Shown here: one piece after another, positions 9,302 to 18,992 of the stretch
Position numbering within the stretch: the stretch's first letter is position 1
Layout: the number at the start of each line of letters is the position of its first letter
Notes under the pieces: model-generated
The model's database searches: none
Seen by the model: only the letters and a program-made list of their open reading frames with translations
Told to the model about the DNA's origin: nothing
Made by a program: the position numbers and the translations under genes
Origin: Fodinibius halophilus
GTDB lineage: Bacteria > Bacteroidota > Rhodothermia > Balneolales > Balneolaceae
Reading direction: 5' to 3'
Assembly (NCBI RefSeq): GCF_011059105.1
Contig: NZ_JAALLS010000014.1
Location: 1 to 64,000 of the forward strand
DNA: 64,000 nt

Positions 9302-9530
9302 CTTTTAATAGCACCTTAGAGGAATTGAAATTTAACTAATGACGCTATATCCCCACCGCTGTAATTCTTTTAATAGCACCTTAGAGGAATTGAAATCTCA
9401 TTAGTGAGCTCTTGTAATAAGGGCCGCCCGGGCTACTTTTAATAGCACCTTACAGGAATTGAAATTAATTCCTAATTCGTAATTTATAATTTTTAATTAA
9501 CTCTTAATAGCAGCTTGTAGGAATGGAAAC
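9302..9530 (+). CRISPR. Short, decaying CRISPR array (four repeats, three spacers)
   Basis: A 30-bp repeat of the form CTTTTAATAGCACC...GAATTGAAAT starts at 9302, 9367, 9436 and 9501. The first two copies are identical, the third has one change, and the fourth has about six. Intervals are 65, 69 and 65 bases, giving spacers of 35, 39 and 35. The 3' end ATTGAAAT resembles repeats of type I-B/III systems. Decay towards the right suggests that the leader side is on the left. The third spacer is very AT-rich and resembles nearby sequence at 9578-9612, so that part may not be a true spacer. A further partial match (CAATAGCACC at 9621) lies beyond it. No cas gene is in the window. Confidence 0.75.
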
Positions 9531-9685
9531 TGCTTTTACGGTCGTCAGCCGTCGGTTAACGGATCCATGAAGCTGGAATTAATTTTTAATTCGTAATTGA
9601 TAATTTTTCATTGTCATTTACAATAGCACCGTAAAAAAATAAGAGTAAGTACGGACGCACTATAGCACGCCCGTACGTTAATCTT

Positions 9686-10441
9686 TTACCGAACAAAAAC
9701 CGGTTCCGTTTTATCTTCGGTATGCTCTTCGCTGTAGCTATAATCATTACCGTTAAAGCCTAGTAACCCATCGTAGGAGCTGACTTCATTTTCGATGAGA
9801 TAACGAGCCATAGTCCCACGGTTCTTTTTGGAATAAAAACCGATAGTCTTCAGTTTACCGTTTTTGAAATCCTTGAACTTCGGACTAATAACATCCACTT
9901 TTAAATCGTTTGGCTGCAAGGCTTTGAAATACTCTTTGCTGGCCAGGTTTACGAAAAGCTCGTCATTATCCAGTTCATCATTTAACGCTTCGGTAAGGCT
10001 GTCGTCCCAAAAATCGTAGAGCCTGTCATGGCCATTGACCTGCATTTTTGTTCCCATTTCCAGTCGATAGGGTTGCATTAAGTCAAGTGGACGGAGGATG
10101 CCGTACATACCCGAAAGGATACGCAGGCTATTTTGCATGGTATCGATATGCTCTATGCTATAGGCATCCAGCTCTTTGAAGGCCGAACCGTTAAAAGCAT
10201 AGATGCAAGGGCGCGCATTTTCCTTTGTAAAAGGGGGAGAAAACTTTTGATAGCGTTCATAGTTCAGGTCTGCCAGATTCTGGCTGATATCCATAAGCTC
10301 TTTGAGCTCATCTTTCGACATCTGGGCCAGTTCATCATTCAGTGTTTCCGCTTCATCTAAAAAACGCGGTTGTGTCGCTTTATCTGTTGGTAATTCACTT
10401 TCGTAGTCCAGTGATTTAGCCGGGGACATTACAATTTTCAT
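9686..10441 (-). CDS. yaaA: YaaA family peroxide-stress protein
   Basis: UPF0246/DUF328 family, 251 residues, full length. Family landmarks are MKIVMSPAKSLDYES at the N-terminus, AFNGSAFKELDA, LRILSGMYGILRPLDLMQPYR (split here as LRILSGMYGI and LRPLDLMQPYR), and FYSKKNRGTMARY with a C-terminal GFNGNDY. In E. coli the homologue lowers intracellular free iron and DNA damage during hydrogen peroxide stress. The biochemical activity is not settled. It stands alone between the CRISPR remnant and the propeller-protein cluster. Confidence 0.93.
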   Translation of the reverse strand: MKIVMSPAKSLDYESELPTDKATQPRFLDEAETLNDELAQMSKDELKELMDISQNLADLNYERYQKFSPPFTKENARPCIYAFNGSAFKELDAYSIEHIDTMQNSLRILSGMYGILRPLDLMQPYRLEMGTKMQVNGHDRLYDFWDDSLTEALNDELDNDELFVNLASKEYFKALQPNDLKVDVISPKFKDFKNGKLKTIGFYSKKNRGTMARYLIENEVSSYDGLLGFNGNDYSYSEEHTEDKTEPVFVR

Positions 10442-10631
10442 GGCAATAGATTATTAATATTAAATATTCTTTTTCTGAAAGTAGGATCTATAACCTGATT
10501 TACAAAACGAATCATTCCATGCTCAGCGATTTCTAGTTTTGAGGAGCGATTCCTTTTGCTAAGGAGATTAAAATGATTTTCTAGTAGAACAGGGAGCCCA
10601 AACTTGACAGCATATAAAGCTCTTTGAACGA

Positions 10632-12467
10632 TTAGTTGGAATTTTCGTAGTAGATAAGTCCACCGCCGTTGCCGCCGGACCAGAAGTCAGGATCTCCGTC
10701 TCCGTCCAGGTCACCGAATCGCGGGGCCGCCAAGCGGGGTACTTCAAGAGGCAGGGGGAGTTCTTCTGCAGAAAAAGCCGGTTGCCGGGCCGTGCCGGTA
10801 TTCCGGTAGAAGAGTAGTCCCTCAATTTTGGTACCCAGAAAGAGATCTAAATCACCGTCCGAATCAATATCATATAGTTCCGGGGCACTGCGGTGCTTGG
10901 CTTCAACATTAGCGAAGGCTCCTTTTTTAAGCACAAATTTAGCTTTCCTCGGTGTACCTTCATTTTTATAATACGCGATGCTACCACCGGAATTTCCTAC
11001 TAGTAGATCTAAATCTCCGTCCGCATCGAGGTCGCTAAGTACTGGCGCACTGTTACTGCCACGCTCTAGCTCTATCAATGACTTGTTGGCTAATTTAAAT
11101 CCATCCGTTGTGTTTCTGTAATAAGCGATACGTCCTTTCCAGGTACCCAGCAAAAGGTCATCTCGTCCATCACCGTTGAGGTCACCTAGTGCAGGTGCGT
11201 AGTGATAGGCATTGGGCAGCTTCAAAGTCTCTTGCTGATATAAAGATGTTTTCCCTTTCTCACTTCTATTTTCAAATTGGTATACAACGGAGGTATTACG
11301 GTTGCCGGGCTCAATTTTATTGGCAAGAAGCAGGTCCTCATCTCCATCTCCGTCTAAATCGCCTATTGCAGGCATACTTTCATTTCCGATATCAATAGTG
11401 TTTAAAAACCGCTTGGATTGGCGTTTAAAGGAGCCGTTATCTTTTTGCTCGTAAAAGTGGAAATTATCTGATAAGGATTGGTTGGCATTATAGGCTCCTC
11501 CCAGTACACCGATGAATAAGTCAAGATCTCCATCTTGCCCCCAATCGGTAAAGGCCGGGGCATTATAGCCACTCGATTGCACTGGGTTCGGGGAAGGAAA
11601 GGGCCGGGGTTCTCCTTGCAGTACGGGATTTCTGCACGAACCGGTATTTTCAACTAGAAGCAGGCTCGGCTCAAAGAAATCACCCCAAAAAAGATCTTGA
11701 TCGTTGTCGTTGTCGATATCAACGAAGGTAAGGGTGTTAGCTCCATGCATAGTACCGATCTGTTTGACAATCTCGATCCCTTCAAAGCGCTTGTTGACAA
11801 GCTCGAATTGAGGGATGTCTTGGTTGTCAAGCCCGGTTGATTCATACCGCATAACGGTTCCATCCAATCGACCGATAAAGAGGTCAAGATATCCGTCACA
11901 ATCAATATCCGTTACGTTGGGAATGTTTTGGCGGTCTGAGAATAGGGGCTTCCCATTTGCACCTTTGAGCGTATCGGCCGCCAGGGTAAAGTCGGGCTGC
12001 TCTGTTGATCCGTCATTGCGATAATACCGGATGTAGCTGTAGGGTTGTTCAGCAAGCAGATCCATGTCTCCATCCTGGTCCATATCAGCAAAACGAAACC
12101 ATTCGCCGATATCAAGGTTACGGAATTTATCAGTCTGCCAGCTAAGCGGGAATGATGATTCAGAAGAGGAGTGTTCGAAATGGATAAGCTTATTCGAGTT
12201 TTCCTGGACAAAAAGATCGGGGTCATCATCGCCGTCAATATCCACAAACTGCGGGCGTGGGTTATTAAAGCCGCCTAGAAATGGTTGGTCGATTGGCGCC
12301 CCGCTGCCGTCATAAACCGGGAATGGTGCTACGACCCGATGATATTTCGTATCTGCCTGACCAGAGCCATCATTTTGTTGGCTTGTAGAACGAATTCCAC
12401 TGCAGCCGGATATTAAAATTAACGAGGTGGCAAAGACAAGTAGATTAGAGAACGTTTGATATGGCAT
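10632..12467 (-). CDS. FG-GAP/VCBS repeat lipoprotein
   Basis: About 611 residues from the ATG at 12465-12467. The longer reading begins at a TTG abutting the neighbouring stop and is less likely. A lipobox (LISGCSG) sits after a hydrophobic stretch. The rest is about ten repeats of the calcium-binding type DxDGDGDxDLLxG, for example DIDGDDDPDLFV, DMDQDGDMDLLA, DLDGDGDEDLLL and DLDADGDLDLLVG. Such repeats form beta-propellers resembling integrin alpha heads, usually on the cell surface for adhesion or as a scaffold. No enzyme motif was found. It lies downstream of the YVTN protein on the same strand and may be cotranscribed. Confidence 0.85.
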   Translation of the reverse strand: MPYQTFSNLLVFATSLILISGCSGIRSTSQQNDGSGQADTKYHRVVAPFPVYDGSGAPIDQPFLGGFNNPRPQFVDIDGDDDPDLFVQENSNKLIHFEHSSSESSFPLSWQTDKFRNLDIGEWFRFADMDQDGDMDLLAEQPYSYIRYYRNDGSTEQPDFTLAADTLKGANGKPLFSDRQNIPNVTDIDCDGYLDLFIGRLDGTVMRYESTGLDNQDIPQFELVNKRFEGIEIVKQIGTMHGANTLTFVDIDNDNDQDLFWGDFFEPSLLLVENTGSCRNPVLQGEPRPFPSPNPVQSSGYNAPAFTDWGQDGDLDLFIGVLGGAYNANQSLSDNFHFYEQKDNGSFKRQSKRFLNTIDIGNESMPAIGDLDGDGDEDLLLANKIEPGNRNTSVVYQFENRSEKGKTSLYQQETLKLPNAYHYAPALGDLNGDGRDDLLLGTWKGRIAYYRNTTDGFKLANKSLIELERGSNSAPVLSDLDADGDLDLLVGNSGGSIAYYKNEGTPRKAKFVLKKGAFANVEAKHRSAPELYDIDSDGDLDLFLGTKIEGLLFYRNTGTARQPAFSAEELPLPLEVPRLAAPRFGDLDGDGDPDFWSGGNGGGLIYYENSN

Positions 12468-12530
12468 TTTCTTGGAATACGTTGAAAATTGCAATAGGAG
12501 GTAAAAATGAGGGCTTACCCTCTGTTTCAA

Positions 12531-13652
12531 TTATTGCCGTGCTCGCGTACCAATACCTGTTGCATAGGTTTCCACTTCGATTACCTTTTCAATATCGTAG
12601 GTTTCTGTGTTAATAACAGTAATAGTACCGGGAGGATCAGCGGTAGCGGAGGAATGGCTTGCCTGGTATGTTCCTTGGCGATTGTTGTTTGAGATATACA
12701 GGTATTGGCCATCCGTTGAAAGCGCACTTCCATGCGGTTGTGCAATGCCATTAGCCGTAATAGTTGCATCTACGGTAGGTGTTTTTATATCAAGTGCTGT
12801 AACCGTATGATCTCCTTTATTGCCAAAATAGACAAACTGGCCATCAGGCGAAAAGACCGGGTGCCAGGGCTGAGCGCCAACCTCAATAGTATCGGTTAAA
12901 GTTGGTGATGCGGGATTACTCAAATCAAAAATAAGCGCTTGCCCGGTCATTTGTGCTGTAGCCACCATTCTCTCCCCATCGGGAGAAATAGCAAAATCAA
13001 CAAATACATGCGTTTGGCCGTCAAGGGTGGTTAGATTTGTTTCGTTAGTTTCGAGGTTATAGGAAAAAATCTGGTTTTCAGCCAGGCTTGCCACGTAGAT
13101 CCAGTTCCCTTTGGGAGAGCTGGCAATAGCATGAGGACGTCTGAAGAAAGTCTGAACCTCTTTCATTAGCTTCATATCAGAGCGGCGAATAACGCCAATA
13201 CTTTGCGGGGGATTGACAGCACTCATGGATCGGCCGACAATTAGCAAGTCGCGTGTTGGATGTAGAGTAATTAGGCCGGGAACTTCCATTTCTGCTTGGC
13301 CCACAAGTTCATTCTCATGGTTAAATTTAAGAACACGATTTTCTCCGATCAGGGTAACGTACCAGTGTGAGCCGTCGGGCTCTGCGACAGTGTGGTGTGG
13401 TTTAGCGTTGGCCGAAAACCCCAATTCTTGGAGATCAATATTGTCGACAACTTTATTGGTCTTTACATCAATGACGCTGAGTGTTGCTTGTCCCTGGTTA
13501 CAGACGTAAATCTGTTGACCCAAGGAAGAACTTATGTGATCTGACTTTTGCTTAGAATGATTGTTTTGAGCCGACAGAGGGACTGTTAACCAGCAGACGG
13601 CCAAAAGTAGAAACAGGATATTACGTAAAGAAGCGATCATCATGCACCGCAT
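12531..13652 (-). CDS. Secreted YVTN-type beta-propeller protein
   Basis: About 373 residues with a signal peptide (MMIASLRNILFLLLAVCW then PLSAQ). Repeats of the YVTN/lactonase-like propeller follow: IYVCNQGQATLSVIDVKTNKV (shown in part), ISPDGERMVATA, FSPDGQFVYFGNKGDHTVTALD, and LSTDGQYLYISNNN. These are surface or periplasmic propellers of unknown ligand. Starts at the fourth or fifth residue (paired Met) are equally plausible. It lies 63 bases upstream of the FG-GAP lipoprotein and follows the strong terminator of the next gene, so these two probably form their own unit. Confidence 0.85.
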   Translation of the reverse strand: MRCMMIASLRNILFLLLAVCWLTVPLSAQNNHSKQKSDHISSSLGQQIYVCNQGQATLSVIDVKTNKVVDNIDLQELGFSANAKPHHTVAEPDGSHWYVTLIGENRVLKFNHENELVGQAEMEVPGLITLHPTRDLLIVGRSMSAVNPPQSIGVIRRSDMKLMKEVQTFFRRPHAIASSPKGNWIYVASLAENQIFSYNLETNETNLTTLDGQTHVFVDFAISPDGERMVATAQMTGQALIFDLSNPASPTLTDTIEVGAQPWHPVFSPDGQFVYFGNKGDHTVTALDIKTPTVDATITANGIAQPHGSALSTDGQYLYISNNNRQGTYQASHSSATADPPGTITVINTETYDIEKVIEVETYATGIGTRARQ

Positions 13653-13694
13653 AAAACAGAAGTGTTATTCAATTATTGGGAATGGGGCGATAAA

Positions 13695-13722
13695 AAAAGA
13701 TGGTGCCTAAGAGGCACCATCC
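13695..13722 (-). terminator. Rho-independent terminator of the FG-GAP/LVIVD gene
   Basis: Read on the minus strand, GATGGTGCC and GGCACCATC form a stem followed by six T residues, about 10 bases after the stop of the 13733-16156 gene. Confidence 0.88.
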
Positions 13723-13732
13723 AAAATAGTAT

Positions 13733-16156
13733 TTAACGCGAGGGTGATGTTGGGTTAGAATCGCCCGGATCCAAGATGAAAAGTCCTTCTTGTCCACTGC
13801 TCATAATAACAACACCACTTTCGAAATAGGGATAGTTACTCCATGTACCGGCAAAGCCCGGTGTATCTTCGCCAAAAGGCGCAGTATCAAAGAAGCCGGT
13901 TTTTACAGGATTTTCCGGATCGCTGATATCTACAACCTGTAGCCCGCTCACGTAGTTAGACTGGTACATCATTCCGTCTTTGATGTACAAGTTGTGATCA
14001 GAAGAAGCGTTATCAAATAGATATTCGCGAACAAATTGCGGGTCATCCAGGTCTGTTACATCCCAAATCAGCGTACGCGTATGGTCTACATTTCCGGTAA
14101 GCTCATCAAGCTCATCATTTTGGAAGAAATACCGGTGATCTTCTGTGAGCCATCCCTGGTGTACGTAAGCATAGTCAGGGTACGAGGCGGTTGAAAGTGC
14201 TTTGGGATTTTCTTTATCCGTAACATCGGCTATGCTGATGGCAGTCTCATTGGCACCGAGGCAGATTTCATGTCCTTTGTAATCTTTATCAGGTCCATCA
14301 TAGACTATGCATTGTGCATCGTGCGAATAACCGGTTCCGCTTCGACCTGTTGAAGGATCAGCAAAACATCCTTTGAATGTTGGATTGGTGGGGTCATTGA
14401 TGTCTACCATATGCAGGCCGCCTCCACATGTTTTACCGCCGCCGCTGCTTCCCACAACGTATGCGAAGCCAGTATCTTCGTTAATTACCACATTGTGTGC
14501 GCTGTGAATCTCATCGTAGTGTGCAGCTTCTTTCAATGCAAGGGGGGTGCCGTTAAAGTCCCGAAGGTCCGTCAGGTCAACTACCTGCATACCGTGCATC
14601 CCGGCATTATCTGCGACTACATAAGCGTGATTATCATAAACCTTGATATCGCGCCAAATACTAGCATTTGATTTTTCCGGTTTGGGCAGATTCCCGACGT
14701 AAACCGGATCAGTTGGATTGCTGATATCTACAAATGAGGTACCATCCATTCGACCGACAATGGCATATTCCTTCCCGGTTTTGGAATCAGTCCAGCCCCA
14801 GATATCGTTGAGGCGAACACCCCGGTCACCGCCCATTTTGTTAATAGGCAGGAAGGAAAGAAGGTCTACGTTGTTACATCCAAAAAGGGAGGCTTTGCCA
14901 TCGGCACATTTTACCTTGCCACCTGTGATGGGTTCAAGAACTGAACTGCTGTTGCTGAGTACAGTAGCTTGAGCATTCCATGTACCTGCTTCGTTACGCT
15001 CAAGTATTCCGGCTGTTCCGGCACCATAGTCAGCGCCAACAAGACCGGTAACTGCGACATCACCCTCAACGGCAATAGTGCCTGCAAACTGATCTCCCTG
15101 GCTGCGCTCAGGACCTTCAATTTTAGAAACACTAGCCCATTTGGCACTGTTGTCAGACGAGCGGTTGAATTGATAGAGCGCGCCTTTTCGGTTGTCTGCC
15201 CCGGGTGCACCGACCCACAAGTCGGCCCCATCAAAGGTAAGGGAAGCTCCAAACTGGTATCGAGAACCACTGTCATAGGCTACAAGTTTGCCGTTGGCAT
15301 TCCATTCTTGAGTGTTCGTATCACGCTGGAAAACAAATACAGCACCTGATCCGCCTGCATGGCGCGGTGCACCAATAAAAGCTTGGTTCCCTTGTAAGCC
15401 TAATGTTGAACCAAACGCAGCTCGTTGATCTACACGATTACTTGTAAGCACAGATTCCATCTCCCATGATCCGGAATCACTACCTTGATAAACATAAACA
15501 GCTCCGCCTTGTTTTTTTGGTGCCCCAACAAGCAACCTGGAGTCATCCACCGATAGCGCAGCGCCAAAACTAACGCCTTGTGCAGTATCAGGATTTGTAA
15601 TGTGTGCTTGCTGTTTCCATGCTCCATTACCAGTTTTCTGAAATACGTACACGGCACCAAGACCTTCATTTTCGCCGGGTGCCCCAATAAAAGCGCGGTT
15701 TTTATGCAGGGCGATACTGTTACCAAATCCACCTCCGGCACTGGTGTCAGAGAGTGCTATTTGTGCTACTTCCGTCCAAGTGTTGTCATTTTCTTTTTCA
15801 AATACATACGCCACGCCACGTTCATCATTTTGTTGAGGCGCTCCAATTAGTATGCGGTTTTCAGTGGCAACCAATGATGAGCCAAAGCCATCACCGATGT
15901 ACCCGTCAGAAGCTTTGAGCTGTGCCTGCTCTGACCAATTGGATTCGGAACGGCTGTAAATATAGACAATACCGGGTTGGTGTGCATTTGCAGGTTCGCC
16001 AATAAAAACGGTGCCATTGGCAACATCTACTGATCGTCCAAAGCCCAACATCGTTTCAACGTGGCCAGAGGATGTTGTTTGAGCCTCGGCCGTAGTGAAG
16101 GGGCTAATGCAAATAAATGCTAATAATGATATTACTAAACGTTTCATGAGATTCAT
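13733..16156 (-). CDS. Secreted FG-GAP plus LVIVD 'choice-of-anchor B' protein
   Basis: An 807-residue exported protein (signal peptide ending TTAEAQ). The N-terminal half holds seven repeats of the form FGxSLxxxxxRxxIGAPxx (GFGSSLVATENRILIGAP is typical), enough for one seven-bladed propeller. The C-terminal half has LVIVD-like repeats: YAIVGRMDGTSFVDISNPTDP, HAYVVADNAGMHGMQVVDL and YQSNYVSGLQVVDISDPENP (each shown in part). This matches the choice-of-anchor B family. It ends PGDSNPTSPSR without an obvious type IX sorting domain. It is probably on or outside the outer membrane; the ligand is unknown. A start at the fourth residue (MKRLVISL) is possible. It has its own terminator. Confidence 0.85.
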   Translation of the reverse strand: MNLMKRLVISLLAFICISPFTTAEAQTTSSGHVETMLGFGRSVDVANGTVFIGEPANAHQPGIVYIYSRSESNWSEQAQLKASDGYIGDGFGSSLVATENRILIGAPQQNDERGVAYVFEKENDNTWTEVAQIALSDTSAGGGFGNSIALHKNRAFIGAPGENEGLGAVYVFQKTGNGAWKQQAHITNPDTAQGVSFGAALSVDDSRLLVGAPKKQGGAVYVYQGSDSGSWEMESVLTSNRVDQRAAFGSTLGLQGNQAFIGAPRHAGGSGAVFVFQRDTNTQEWNANGKLVAYDSGSRYQFGASLTFDGADLWVGAPGADNRKGALYQFNRSSDNSAKWASVSKIEGPERSQGDQFAGTIAVEGDVAVTGLVGADYGAGTAGILERNEAGTWNAQATVLSNSSSVLEPITGGKVKCADGKASLFGCNNVDLLSFLPINKMGGDRGVRLNDIWGWTDSKTGKEYAIVGRMDGTSFVDISNPTDPVYVGNLPKPEKSNASIWRDIKVYDNHAYVVADNAGMHGMQVVDLTDLRDFNGTPLALKEAAHYDEIHSAHNVVINEDTGFAYVVGSSGGGKTCGGGLHMVDINDPTNPTFKGCFADPSTGRSGTGYSHDAQCIVYDGPDKDYKGHEICLGANETAISIADVTDKENPKALSTASYPDYAYVHQGWLTEDHRYFFQNDELDELTGNVDHTRTLIWDVTDLDDPQFVREYLFDNASSDHNLYIKDGMMYQSNYVSGLQVVDISDPENPVKTGFFDTAPFGEDTPGFAGTWSNYPYFESGVVIMSSGQEGLFILDPGDSNPTSPSR

Positions 16157-16575
16157 TTAAAAATTTGATAAGAAAAGGTCACTTCAATTAATGCTTCTAT
16201 TATAATTAAAATAAGGTTGGATTAGCAATGCATAATAATTTATAAAGTGTAAAAAATGCCTAATACGTATTTCATAATGCGCTTATTTGTAGGAAGGGCA
16301 TCGGAAAGTTATATGGGTTCAGGCAGTTATAGATTATCAGCCCACTATGTCCAGCTTCATTCAGATTGCTCCTCATCATTTCCTCAGGAAAACACCAAAA
16401 TTTACTATCGCTGATAGTGGGATATTTGTATGCTAGGTTCGCCAAAATATTGCCATGCAAGTAACAGGGATTGGCTGAGCTGTGGCACGTCTCAAGGGTA
16501 GGCATCAGCAAAAATGGTTCTGGCTATATTAATACCTCAATTTTGATTTCCAGACAGCCTCTCAAACTTTGTTGA
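16157..16575. other. Intergenic region without a recognised gene
   Basis: About 420 bp between two minus-strand genes. It must hold the promoter of the FG-GAP/LVIVD gene. A 79-codon minus-strand reading frame at 16272-16511 has no recognisable features and I do not call it. Confidence 0.5.
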
Positions 16576-17040
16576 TTACTTTCCCATAGGAGCAATGTTC
16601 CCGCGTATCTCCCCGTTCCGATGGTCAAAAGTATTAATCGTTATGTATAGTTTTCCTTCTTTGAGTAGCTGTTTTTCGGCGGCCGACAACACAAAACGGT
16701 TTTCTTTTGTCTTTAATTTTCCCCCGTTTTGTTCCTCATTGAGATCAGTTTTGAGCTTGTACAGCTGATTTCCGCCCTCCCCGCGAATATCAACCATAAT
16801 ATAAGCGCCCGAGTATCGATTGGTGAGGTTTTCAAAATCCCCATGAACAGTAAGAGTGTCTCCTTTAAGTTTAACAGTAACCATTCCCGAACCACTGGTA
16901 GCAACACGGGGTTTCATTTTGTAACCGCCCAGGGTAATCATTTGGGAGTTTTGAGCATGAACATCGGTTGGCATGCTGTAGAAACAAAAAAGAAGTACTA
17001 TAATGGCACTTGAAAGTAGCTTCAGCTTTTTCATAGTCAT
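16576..17040 (-). CDS. Secreted CHRD-domain protein
   Basis: A 154-residue protein with a signal peptide (hydrophobic residues 8-22, cleavage near DVHAQ). Its C-terminal half ends ITINTFDHRNGEIRGNIAPM. The NGEIRGxI signature and the length fit a single CHRD domain, a fold first described in chordin and widespread in bacterial secreted proteins. Bacterial function is not established. It is a single gene between propeller proteins and polX. Confidence 0.8.
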   Translation of the reverse strand: MTMKKLKLLSSAIIVLLFCFYSMPTDVHAQNSQMITLGGYKMKPRVATSGSGMVTVKLKGDTLTVHGDFENLTNRYSGAYIMVDIRGEGGNQLYKLKTDLNEEQNGGKLKTKENRFVLSAAEKQLLKEGKLYITINTFDHRNGEIRGNIAPMGK

Positions 17041-17095
17041 ACACTCTGTCAGTTATTGGTTAGTACTATAACCCTGCACTGCAAGTTATATTATA

Positions 17096-18862
17096 TTAGA
17101 CCTCTCGATTTTTAAACCAAGCCTCTATTTCTTCCGCACTTTTAGTGTTAAGAATCCGATCTTTCTCAAATTTCGCTTTTCGGGCTATGCGGACGCCATA
17201 GGGAATGTCATCAATACCATCTTTGCTATGCGCATCGGGGTTAATGGAGGAGAGTAACCCTACTTCTTTGGCTTTATTGCCGTGGCGCCAGTCCAGATCA
17301 AGCCGGTAAGGGCTGGCATTAATTTCAATGGCCGTATTGTGTTCTGCTGCTAGCTCAATAAGTTCATTCATATCAAGGTCACTGCCATCGCGGCGCAGCA
17401 GAAGACGTCCCGTCGGGTGCCCTACAATGCGGGTATAGGGATTCTTAATGGCATTACGGAAGCGAGTCATCATTTTTTCGCGTGACATATCCAATCCGTT
17501 GTGGACGCTGGCTATAACAAAGTCGAACTGGGCCAGTAGTTCATCCTCATAATCCAGGCTGCCGTCACTTAAGATATCCGACTCTATACCTTTAAAGATT
17601 CGAAATGCTGTGCCCTCAGCTTCAAATTGTTCATTAAGCTGGTCAATCTCTTCCCATTGTTGTTTGATCTCATCAACAGTAAGCCCGCCGGCATAAGCGG
17701 CTGTTTGTGAGTGGTCGGTGAGCCCAAGGTATTCATAACCGCGCTCGATACAGGCCTCGGCCATCTCCTGTATAGAAAACTTGCCATCACTCCAGGTGCT
17801 GTGGGCATGGATTACTCCACGAATATCATCATTTTCAACAAGATCCATCGTTTTATTGGACTCAAAAAAGTCAATTTCGCCGCGGTCTTCTCGCAGTTCG
17901 GGAGGCACAAAATGCAGCTCCAGCTTTTGGTAGATATCTTCCTCTGAGGAGTAGTCGATAGGTTTATCGAAATCGGTACTTCCTTCCTCATCGAGTTCGA
18001 AAAGTCCATACTCATTGAGAGAAAGCCCTCGTTTGCGTGCTCGTTGTCGCAGCACTACATTGTGCTCCTTGCTGCCGGTAAAATACATCAGCGCAGCGGG
18101 AAATTGGTCCGGCTTGACGATTCGAAGATCCACTTGTCGACCATCTTTGGTACGGATGGAGCTCTTCGTGTCGCCGCGGCCAAGCACCTCGACAACCAGT
18201 TCGTGATCCACAAAGGCATCAAAAAGATCGGTAATATATTTTTCATCGGCGCCGATAAGGATATCCACATCGCCAATCGTTTCTTTAGAGCGTCGTAGTG
18301 AGCCTGCTACTTCAATAGCTTCTACGCCTTCTTGATCTTTCATAAAGTCGAAGACAGGCCGGGCAATCTCCAGGGCCTCATCAAGGCGGCAGCGTTCATC
18401 AAACTGCTGCATCCATTCTATCGATTTTACTATCTTTTCTGCGGATTTTTTTCCGAGTCCATCCAGGGATGCTACTCGTCCGTCTTCACATGCCGCTTTG
18501 AGTTCATCGAGTTCTGAGATCCCGAGCTCTTTGTGAATTTTTGCAATATTTTTAGGTCCGAGGCCCGAAATGTTCAGCCATTTTATAACGCCGGCAGGTA
18601 TGCGTTCGCGCAGACTTTCCAGCACTTCAATTTCTCCGGTATCAGCATAAGAGCTGATATCAGAGGCGATAGAATCACCGATTCCCTTGATATCAGTGAG
18701 CGTATCATTCTCAATGTATTCGTTGATATCTTCATTAAGAGATTCGATAGTTTGTGCGGCGCGGTCAAAGGCAATAGCGCGGAATCGATTTTCGCCGGCC
18801 AGCTGCATAAGTTGATAAATTTCGCGCAGACGTTCTGCAATTTCATCGTTTGTTACGGGCAT
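17096..18862 (-). CDS. polX: DNA polymerase/3'-5' exonuclease PolX
   Basis: Family X DNA polymerase with a C-terminal PHP exonuclease domain, 588 residues, about the usual length. It acts in gap-filling base-excision repair. The N-terminal 8-kDa-like domain and helix-hairpin-helix elements (ISGLGPKNIAKIHKELGI) are followed by the nucleotidyltransferase motif GSLRRSKETIGDVDILIG (catalytic Asp pair near residue 197) and a third Asp in VDLRIV. The PHP domain from about residue 350 has HAHSTWSDG, LGLTDHS, FKGIESDIL, VIASVH, GHPTGR and NPDAHS metal-binding motifs, all intact, so both activities are expected. Confidence 0.95.
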   Translation of the reverse strand: MPVTNDEIAERLREIYQLMQLAGENRFRAIAFDRAAQTIESLNEDINEYIENDTLTDIKGIGDSIASDISSYADTGEIEVLESLRERIPAGVIKWLNISGLGPKNIAKIHKELGISELDELKAACEDGRVASLDGLGKKSAEKIVKSIEWMQQFDERCRLDEALEIARPVFDFMKDQEGVEAIEVAGSLRRSKETIGDVDILIGADEKYITDLFDAFVDHELVVEVLGRGDTKSSIRTKDGRQVDLRIVKPDQFPAALMYFTGSKEHNVVLRQRARKRGLSLNEYGLFELDEEGSTDFDKPIDYSSEEDIYQKLELHFVPPELREDRGEIDFFESNKTMDLVENDDIRGVIHAHSTWSDGKFSIQEMAEACIERGYEYLGLTDHSQTAAYAGGLTVDEIKQQWEEIDQLNEQFEAEGTAFRIFKGIESDILSDGSLDYEDELLAQFDFVIASVHNGLDMSREKMMTRFRNAIKNPYTRIVGHPTGRLLLRRDGSDLDMNELIELAAEHNTAIEINASPYRLDLDWRHGNKAKEVGLLSSINPDAHSKDGIDDIPYGVRIARKAKFEKDRILNTKSAEEIEAWFKNREV

Positions 18863-18992
18863 AAAAGAGATCTAAACTTTTTAAAATGAAAGTACCAGAT
18901 TCGTTGTAAAAGTTCTACAAGATAATGCTTCTTATTTTGGGATTTAAAAACCATTTAGTACTATCAATGATTCACCCAAAGAAAATTATTTT

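Noticed and set aside
9466-9500. Third CRISPR spacer as a genuine acquired spacer
   Set aside because: It is almost pure A and T and nearly matches sequence at 9578-9612, so it more likely reflects local repeat DNA than captured invader DNA.
16272-16511. 79-codon minus-strand frame between two secreted-protein genes
   Set aside because: No recognisable features, no ribosome-binding site, and mixed composition unlike the neighbours.
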